From positions 1-21,882 of IMG/VR virus record IMGVR_UViG_3300027782_000404: 21,882 nucleotides of DNA; one strand, written 5' to 3'. Positions 13,420-20,700 of the stretch are shown here, one piece after another. Under the pieces are notes generated by a model. The model was not told the DNA's origin, searched no databases, and worked only from the letters and a program-made list of their open reading frames with translations. Position 1 is the stretch's first letter. Every line of letters begins with the position of its first letter. This stretch comes from a virus. A program made the translations under genes and the position numbers.

Positions 13420-16400
13420 ATGGCAGATATTACAGTAACAGGTAATGAGGCTTATTTTAACGAAGATGCCAAGTTCTTTAAGGATGTTTATATTTACGGG
13501 AACTTATATGGCGATTTCATAGGTAAAAGTAATGGTATTTTTGAAGGAGATATATCTGTTGCTGGAAATGCAACATTTAAAAGTGATGTTGATATCGTAG
13601 GAATACTTACTGTTCGTAAAAGATTGGAGGTTGGCGTTGGTGGAACTATATTAACAACATCAAGTGGAAGTATTGGTATAGGAACAACAAATCCACTACA
13701 AAATTTAAAATTACAGATAAATGATGTAGGAACTTCTGTAGTAGTGGTTACTGGAATAGGGTCTGTGGGAATTGGAAGTACAAATCCAGAACAAAAACTT
13801 GATGTTTCTGGAAGCGTAAAAATAACCAAAGACATATATGATTCTTTGAACAGTTCTGGAAATATTGGAGGATTTTTAACAAAGGATGTACAAGGAATTA
13901 AATGGACTGATTTTACACCATCATTCACCGAGGGTATTTTTGTTTATAATGAAGGATTATTAGTTGGCGTTAGTTCTTTTAGGGGTCTTAATCTCATAGC
14001 TGGTGGAATCGCTACTAGTGGAATTAGAAACTCTAAGGTAGGATTAAATGTTGGTATAGTAACTGATTCAATACAAGCATTTCCAAATCCCTCAAATCCC
14101 AGTATTGCAGATGTTTATACTTTTGATGTTTGGGAATTAAGTGGTAGTAATATCTACAGAAATTCTAGAGTAGGAATTAATAATGCAAATCCAAACTATG
14201 ACCTTGACGTAACTGGAACAGCATATATAAGTCAAACTTTAGAGGTTGCTGGTTCTACATTACTTAATGATATATTAAATGTTGGCGGTGCTACATCTCT
14301 TAGTAATACATTATATGTTGGCGCCGCTGCTACGATTTTTGGTGCCACAGTTCTTCAAGATACTTTAGGTGTTACTGGTGCTACAATACTTATCAGTACT
14401 TTAGAGGTTAATGACCATACAACACTCAAAAATAGATTAAATGTTGGTGGTGCTACTACAATTGGTGGTCCTACAGTTCTCTTTAATACATTAAATGTCG
14501 GTAGTGCCACTACACTTAACAGCACTTTAAGAGTTGTCGAAGGAACGAATCTTGATGGTACATTATCTGTTGGTGCCGCTACTACAATTAATAGTACTTT
14601 GAGGGTTACTGCCGGAACAAATCTTAATAGCACATTAAATGTTGGTGGTGCTACGAGTATTTCTAGTACATTAAGAGTTGATGGGGCAACATCTCTCAAT
14701 TCAACTCTTCAAGTTGGGATTGGTGGAACAGTTATTACCACAACAGGTATTGGATCTGTCGGTATTGGAACTAATGCTCCGATTAAAGATATTGATTTGG
14801 CAAAAAGCGTTTTGCTTAGAAAAGGACTTTATGATAGTAATCGTAATGTAGGATATGATACTAATTTTTATCAAACTCCAAGATCAGTATTAACTCAGGT
14901 TGGAGTTGGAACAACTGGTGAGATTATTGGTGGTAGATTTTTTGATGCTGCGAATATAATTCGTTTGAATCTTGATTTCATTGCAGCAGAAGCTATTGGA
15001 TTTCTTACAAGTACGAGTTATAAGAGTCCTGCATTTGTTGTTCCTGGTGTTGGTGGAGTATCTACATGTAGAAATGATATTAAGAAAATTTTAAAGGCAA
15101 TTACTCTTGATATTACTAAGGGAGGGAACTCACAATCTGTTGGTGCTGGTTTATCTTATTATAATGGACCTTCACTAATTCATATTACTGGTAATGATAT
15201 AAATGGATATTCAATTAAAGATGCTACGATTGTTGCAATCACAACAGCGGCACAATTGGCAAGGTATGTAATTAATAATGTTACGCTACCAATATCCTAT
15301 CAAAGTGGTGTAAGTAGTATTCGTCAAGTAAGAGATTTAACTTTACAAGATGATGCTGCTGTTGGTTTTAATACAAGTTTAAGTGGATGCTCAAATGTAG
15401 TGTCAGCAATTACTGTTTGTGCTGGCATTGTAACTACAATTATTGGTGGTGGTCCATCAGCATCACCAAATATTACTTATCCAGATGGTAAGGTAATTTG
15501 GGCACCGGCAGGAGCAGACTCTAGAAATTTAATTTGGGTTTCTAAGTATGGTAATGATGATAATGGTGGTAAAACAGAAGGTGATGCCAAACTCACAATT
15601 GCTGCTGCTTGTGCAATTGCTGAACCTGGAGATACTGTTATGATTCGCTCTGGAGTATATTATGAAAATAATCCAATTGGATTAAGAACAGATGTATCCG
15701 TAAGTGGGCAAGATTTAAGACTTGTTACTGTTGTTCCCAAGAACTTAGGTAAAGATGTTTTCCATGTAAGAAGAGGATGTCTAATTGAAAACATGAACTT
15801 TACTTGTGATACTGGGCAATCCAATCCTGGGGGAGGAGCATTAGCATTTCCACCAATAACATCAGATATAGTGTCCGGAAAATCTTATGGCGCTGTATCT
15901 GGATATCTTGCTCCCGGACCTGCAACAGAAGGTCCAAGTGGAAGGTGGAGATCACCATATGTAAGAAACTGTACTAATTTCATGCCATTAAGTATTGGTA
16001 TGAAGATTGATGGAGACCATGCAGTTTCCTCCACAATTGGTGCAGACCTTAAGTGTATGGTTTGTGACTCATTTACACAATATAATGAGGCAGGTATTGG
16101 AGTTTCAATTACAAATAATGGATATGCACAGTTAGTTTCCATTTTTACAATCAACTGTGATAAGGCAATCTATGTCGATACTGGTGGACAGTGTGACCTT
16201 ACAAACTCTAACTCATCATTTGGCAATTATGGTCTTTATGCAGTTGGTTTAGGTAGAACAGAATTTACTGCAAAAGTAAATACAACGACAACTGCAGAAG
16301 CAGGTACGATCATCTTCAAGAATGTTAGTGATGGTTCTCAAGTTAGGCGACCTTATGATGGTCAAGCATTATGGTTTAAAATTAATCTTTCAAATTATAC

Positions 16401-17106
16401 AACTGGACAAACTGGAATTATTACTGCACCATTGCAAAGATTGCAAAGTATTGGAATAGGTACTACTGGTGTTTCTGGATATAGTCAGTCTGCTCCTCCA
16501 GATATTACAATTTATGATGCCAACACAAATAGTACAGACCCATTAGGACCAGAAGGAATTGTTGCAGAATTATCTCCAACAATTAGTGATGGTGGGGCAA
16601 TTACTGCCGTTGATTTGGTTAATAGTGGGAGAAATTATCTTTCATCACAAAATATGAAAGTTAGAATTAATGGTGCTCCAACAAATGATTTGACTGCGAT
16701 TATGGAGCCAATTTATTATACAGTTTCTGAAGCAACATCTCCGACTGTTTCTGGTATCACAACAGTAACATTAAATGAATTTGTTCCATATCTTGTTTAT
16801 GCTGAAGATGATATTGAAATGAGAAGAATTAGTAGAATTCTTACAAGTGGTCATTCATTTGAATATATTGGTACTGGCACAGACATAAATACTTCAACTC
16901 CTTTGAAGGGTGCTGTGCCCATCAAAGAAAATGAAATTGTTGCTTTAGATGGAGCTCAGATACCATATACCAGTACTGACCAAAAAGGCAACTTTAATAT
17001 TGGTGAAGGTATTCGAGTAGATCAAACAACTGCAACAATTCGTGGAAGAGATTTTAGTAAAGCAATACAGGCAGAAGTTACACCTTTAATTCTTGCGTTG
17101 AGATAA
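13420..17106 (+). CDS. Large beta-helical baseplate/tail-fibre protein with pectate-lyase-like domain (1228 aa)
   Basis: The N-terminus (1-75) has short beta repeats ('YIYGNLYGDFIG', 'GNATFKSDVDIVGILTV'). Motif 'GSIGIGTTNP' starts at residue 83 and 'GSVGIGSTNPEQKLDVSG' follows at ~112. Residues ~270-435 are a run of roughly 12-13-residue 'TLNVGGATTLNS' repeats, probably a trimeric beta shaft. From about 705 ('LIWVSKYGNDDNGG', 'AEPGDTVMIRSGVYYENNPI') to about 985 comes a right-handed beta-helix of pectate-lyase type; I cannot see a clear catalytic set, so it may only be structural or bind polysaccharide. The C-terminal ~100 residues ('SGHSFEYIGTG', 'YTSTDQKGNFNIGEGIRVDQ', 'AEVTPLILALR') are a module I recall from many cyanophage structural proteins. 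Related large proteins have been annotated VrlC-like in cyanophages; this link is from memory. Likely a peripheral baseplate or short-fibre protein. Confidence 0.7.
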   Translation: MADITVTGNEAYFNEDAKFFKDVYIYGNLYGDFIGKSNGIFEGDISVAGNATFKSDVDIVGILTVRKRLEVGVGGTILTTSSGSIGIGTTNPLQNLKLQINDVGTSVVVVTGIGSVGIGSTNPEQKLDVSGSVKITKDIYDSLNSSGNIGGFLTKDVQGIKWTDFTPSFTEGIFVYNEGLLVGVSSFRGLNLIAGGIATSGIRNSKVGLNVGIVTDSIQAFPNPSNPSIADVYTFDVWELSGSNIYRNSRVGINNANPNYDLDVTGTAYISQTLEVAGSTLLNDILNVGGATSLSNTLYVGAAATIFGATVLQDTLGVTGATILISTLEVNDHTTLKNRLNVGGATTIGGPTVLFNTLNVGSATTLNSTLRVVEGTNLDGTLSVGAATTINSTLRVTAGTNLNSTLNVGGATSISSTLRVDGATSLNSTLQVGIGGTVITTTGIGSVGIGTNAPIKDIDLAKSVLLRKGLYDSNRNVGYDTNFYQTPRSVLTQVGVGTTGEIIGGRFFDAANIIRLNLDFIAAEAIGFLTSTSYKSPAFVVPGVGGVSTCRNDIKKILKAITLDITKGGNSQSVGAGLSYYNGPSLIHITGNDINGYSIKDATIVAITTAAQLARYVINNVTLPISYQSGVSSIRQVRDLTLQDDAAVGFNTSLSGCSNVVSAITVCAGIVTTIIGGGPSASPNITYPDGKVIWAPAGADSRNLIWVSKYGNDDNGGKTEGDAKLTIAAACAIAEPGDTVMIRSGVYYENNPIGLRTDVSVSGQDLRLVTVVPKNLGKDVFHVRRGCLIENMNFTCDTGQSNPGGGALAFPPITSDIVSGKSYGAVSGYLAPGPATEGPSGRWRSPYVRNCTNFMPLSIGMKIDGDHAVSSTIGADLKCMVCDSFTQYNEAGIGVSITNNGYAQLVSIFTINCDKAIYVDTGGQCDLTNSNSSFGNYGLYAVGLGRTEFTAKVNTTTTAEAGTIIFKNVSDGSQVRRPYDGQALWFKINLSNYTTGQTGIITAPLQRLQSIGIGTTGVSGYSQSAPPDITIYDANTNSTDPLGPEGIVAELSPTISDGGAITAVDLVNSGRNYLSSQNMKVRINGAPTNDLTAIMEPIYYTVSEATSPTVSGITTVTLNEFVPYLVYAEDDIEMRRISRILTSGHSFEYIGTGTDINTSTPLKGAVPIKENEIVALDGAQIPYTSTDQKGNFNIGEGIRVDQTTATIRGRDFSKAIQAEVTPLILALR
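14230..14727 (+). repeat. Degenerate coding repeat, 'TLNVGGATTL' type
   Basis: About a dozen imperfect copies of a 12-13-residue unit with consensus T-L-x-V-x-x-A-T-x-L/I follow one another in the 1228-aa protein. At DNA level 'aatgttggtggtgctac' and 'acattaaatgt' recur with variation. The pattern fits a beta-helical or beta-spiral shaft. Confidence 0.7.
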
Positions 17107-17107
17107 G

Positions 17108-17773
17108 ATGGCAGTCGCACCAGTCAATAAATTTATAACTCTTGCAGTTCCAGTTGCACCAGGAGAGCAAACAGTCTACTCCACACCAACTGGAGTTTCT
17201 GCAATTATTCTTTATGCACAAGTAGCAAATGTTTCTACTGGAACAACTTATCCAACAGTTACTTTTACTCATCGAAGAAAATCAAATAGAACAGGAAATA
17301 TTAGAAATATTAGAGTTATAAAAGGAACAGAAGTTCCTCCGAATGATAATTTGATTATTATTGATGGTAGACTAGTCTTAGAAAGAACTGCACTTATTTC
17401 CGATTCGATTGTAATTGAAGGAACTCAATCGGGAATTGTTACAGTTACAAATTGTTTATATAATAATAATACTGGAGTGACCACAGTTACGACATTAACT
17501 CCTCACAATTTCTCCTCTGGTAGTGAAATTACCATGAGTGGATTGGCGTTCACTTGTTCACCTGGAGCGAGTGGAATTACAACAACAATTTATCCATCCC
17601 CACAATCATCCTTCACAGTAACTTCAATTACTGGAAGTGTGGGGACATCACTTACATTTACTACAAATACTGGAGCAATTGCTGGAATTGCTCATACTTA
17701 TGTAAGTGGTGGTAAGGTTGGACCGCTTCAAATGGAATTTATTTGCAGTATTCTGGAAAATAGCACAGTATAA
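17108..17773 (+). CDS. Structural protein with inserted beta-domain (221 aa)
   Basis: No named family was recognised. Residues 1-115 read as a beta-rich domain ('NKFITLAVPVAPGEQTVYST', 'VSAIILYAQVANVSTGTTYP', 'NLIIIDGRLVLERTALISDS'). Residues ~118-205 appear to be a separate module ('TTLTPHNFSSGSEITMSGLA', 'FTCSPGASGITTTIYP', 'GIAHTYVSGGKVG') of a type I recall in many marine phage fibre and structural proteins. The last 15 residues, 'LQMEFICSILENSTV', look like the final strand of the first domain, so the module may be an insertion into the parent fold. The gene starts 2 nt after the preceding stop and ends 2 nt before the fibre gene, so it probably connects or stabilises these two large proteins. 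Confidence 0.6.
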   Translation: MAVAPVNKFITLAVPVAPGEQTVYSTPTGVSAIILYAQVANVSTGTTYPTVTFTHRRKSNRTGNIRNIRVIKGTEVPPNDNLIIIDGRLVLERTALISDSIVIEGTQSGIVTVTNCLYNNNTGVTTVTTLTPHNFSSGSEITMSGLAFTCSPGASGITTTIYPSPQSSFTVTSITGSVGTSLTFTTNTGAIAGIAHTYVSGGKVGPLQMEFICSILENSTV

Positions 17774-17775
17774 TA

Positions 17776-20700
17776 ATGGCAAAATACGGTAGTGGTAGTA
17801 AAAAGGTAACTCCTAATGTTGGTCTACGCACCAGTAGATATCAATATTTGACACTTGAGGATGCTGAACCTAATTTGGGATTTACTAGTGAGAAAGTATT
17901 GCCAATTAAAGATAATTATTATCAATTAGTATCTTTTGATGGGGGAACAGTATATGATAGATATTGGCAAGTAGCTCCTGCAGGAATTATTACTGGTATT
18001 TCCGTATTTGATGAAGGTGGTATTGTAGGTACAGGAAATAGTATTAACAAACTTGATTTTCGTGGAAATATTATTACTGCTACTGCAAATGATTTTGGAA
18101 CAATTTCAACAATTACGGTTGCACCACCAGGAAGTGATACGCAACTTATCTATAATTCTGGTGGAAATTTTGCAGCATCAGCAAATCTAAGATTCTCTTC
18201 AAATATACTTTCTGTTACTGGACTTGGAAGTTTTTCTCAGGGTTCTTATAATCAAAATGTAAGAATTGGTGTTGCAAGTAATAATGTAATTGATACAACA
18301 AGTGGTAATTTAGTTCTTGATGCAAATAGTGGTATTACTTCAATTAAGAGCGTTCTACTGGCAGGAATCACAACATTTAGTGGATCTAATTCATCAAATT
18401 TAGTTACACTTTCTCAGACTGGAACTGGTAATGCTTTATTTGCAAATGGAACTGTAATTAGTGGTCTGGGATCGATTGGAGTTGGGACAACAGTTCCAAC
18501 ACAAGAACTTGATGTAAATGGAGATGTCCGTATAAGAGGAACAATTTATGATTATAACAACCAACCAGGAAATAATAGCGATATTCTCATAAAGAATAGT
18601 GTTGGTGGGTTGGAGTGGGTAAATCAATCCACAGTTGAAACTGGTGCTGGTGGTACATATACAAATATTCAGTATCACACCTATGCTGGAAAACTGGGCG
18701 GTGCTCCCAATTTTGTATATGAATCTAATACTAGTAGGGTCGGTATAGGAACTACAATTCCAACAAGTACACTTACAATCTTTGGTTCTTTTGCAACAGG
18801 TTTAACTGCAAATACACTTTCTGTCACAAACGATTCTGATGGAATTGTAAGGCTAGGTGCTGCTATTATTAGTACTCCAACAGGAACTGGAAGACTTAAT
18901 ATTCAAGATAGACAGGGAACTTATTTATCCCTATACGTTTCAACTGGATTAGTAGGAAGATTGAATGCTGTTGGATCTGCTGGATCGGATCTTGCATTAG
19001 AAGTTGGTGGAACTGAAAGATTGAGAATACTTGGAGCAAGTGGCAATATTGGTATAGCAACTACAAGTCCAGCAGCAAAACTTCATGTTGTTGGTGATGC
19101 ACAAGTCGATGGTAATATAAGAGTTGGTATTTCTACTACATCAAACTATATTGCTTTTAGGGGAACTTATGGTGATGATTCATCACTTTATACACATACC
19201 TTTATTGGTGAAAGAATATATGATTATAGTGGAGGTGGTGAAAGATCGGAACTTTTATTATTTAAAGGAAATGATTATGCTGATGGTTCTTCTGGTCCAG
19301 ACAGAATTCGTTTAGCAGCAGGAGAATTTAGATTTGATACTATTAATACTTATATTGCTGGTACTTTTGAGCAAGTAGCAACAAGTGCAAATATCACCAA
19401 TAAGATGATTCTTACTGGTGATGGAAATCTTGGTATAGGAACCACAGTCCCAATATCAAAACTTGATGTTAATGGTAATGTTAGAGTCGTTGGAGTTCTT
19501 ACTGCAACAAGGGGAGCAAGATTTAATAATATAGATGTTGGAATTTCGGATGCTAATACAATCAGCACTCCTACTGGAAATTTAACTCTCGATTCTTTTG
19601 CAGGAACAACAGTTATTAAGGATATTCTTTCTGTAGATGATACATCAGCAACAACAAGTACAACTGATGGGGCACTTGTTGTTAAAGGTGGCGTCGGTAT
19701 TGCAGGAAGTCTTAATATTGGTGGGCATATTGCAGTTGGCAGTACTTTTGGAGTTACTGGAACTTCATTTTTAAAGCAATCAATTATATCTGGTATTGCA
19801 TCCTTTACAAATACAACCGAATCAACAAATAAAGATACTGGATCAGTTATTGTTGAAGGTGGAGTTGGAATTGAAAAGAATTTAAATGTTGGTGGCGCAT
19901 CATCGATTAGTGGTATTACAACATTCGGATCTAATGTCCTTCCTTTCAATAATTCAACTCAAAATATTGGTAGTGAATCTCAAAAATGGAGTAATGTTTG
20001 GGCAACTACATTTAATGGAAAATTCCTAGGAAATGCAGACACCGCTGGTTATGCAACCACGGCAGGTATGTCAACCAATCTTATTGGAACTGTAGTTGGT
20101 TCAATTCCTTATCAATCTGGAAATAATCAGACTTCATTTACTCAAGTTGGAACTGCCAAATCTTTACTACAATCAAATGGTACAAGTGCTCCTACATGGA
20201 TTAATCCTGGTACTTTGAATGTTGCATACGCATCTAGTGCAGGCATATCAACTAATCTTGCAGGCGGTAGTCCTGGAGTTGTTCCTTATCAAAATAATAC
20301 GGGAATAACCTCATTTACTCAAGTTGGAACTGCTAATTCATTATTACAATCTAATGGTACAAATGCTCCTACATGGATAGATCCAGGAACATTAAAAGTT
20401 GCATATGCATCATCCGCAGGTATTTCAACAAATCTTGCGGGTATTGGTATTACTGGAGCAATTCCTTATCAATCTGGAAATAATCAAACTTCATTCACTC
20501 AAGTTGGAACTGCTGGGTCATTATTGCAATCTAATGGTTTGAATGCACCTACGTGGGTAGAACCATCTGGATTGTCGGTCAAATTTGCTGGTTATGCAAC
20601 TACCGCAGGTATAGCAACCAATCTTAAAGGTATTTCTGGAAATATTGGTCAAGTACCTTGGCAATCTGGAATTAGTACTACTACATTTACTACTGGTGGA

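Noticed and set aside
13494-14699. Minus-strand open frames at 13494-13928 and 14355-14699
   Set aside because: Both are antisense to the repeat-rich 1228-aa gene, and the repeat pattern in their translation comes from the sense-strand repeats.
16885-16891. ATAAATA inside the 1228-aa gene
   Set aside because: It is more than 200 nt from the next start, lies within a conserved coding module and is likely a chance match in AT-rich DNA.
13420-17106. A diversity-generating retroelement or frameshift in the fibre genes
   Set aside because: No reverse transcriptase, template repeat or interrupted frame was seen; the repeats are ordinary tandem coding repeats.
19350-19949. 199-aa minus-strand open frame
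   Set aside because: It is antisense to repeat modules of the tail fibre, and its Pro/Val/Thr-rich translation reflects the complement of Gly/Thr/Asn-rich codons.
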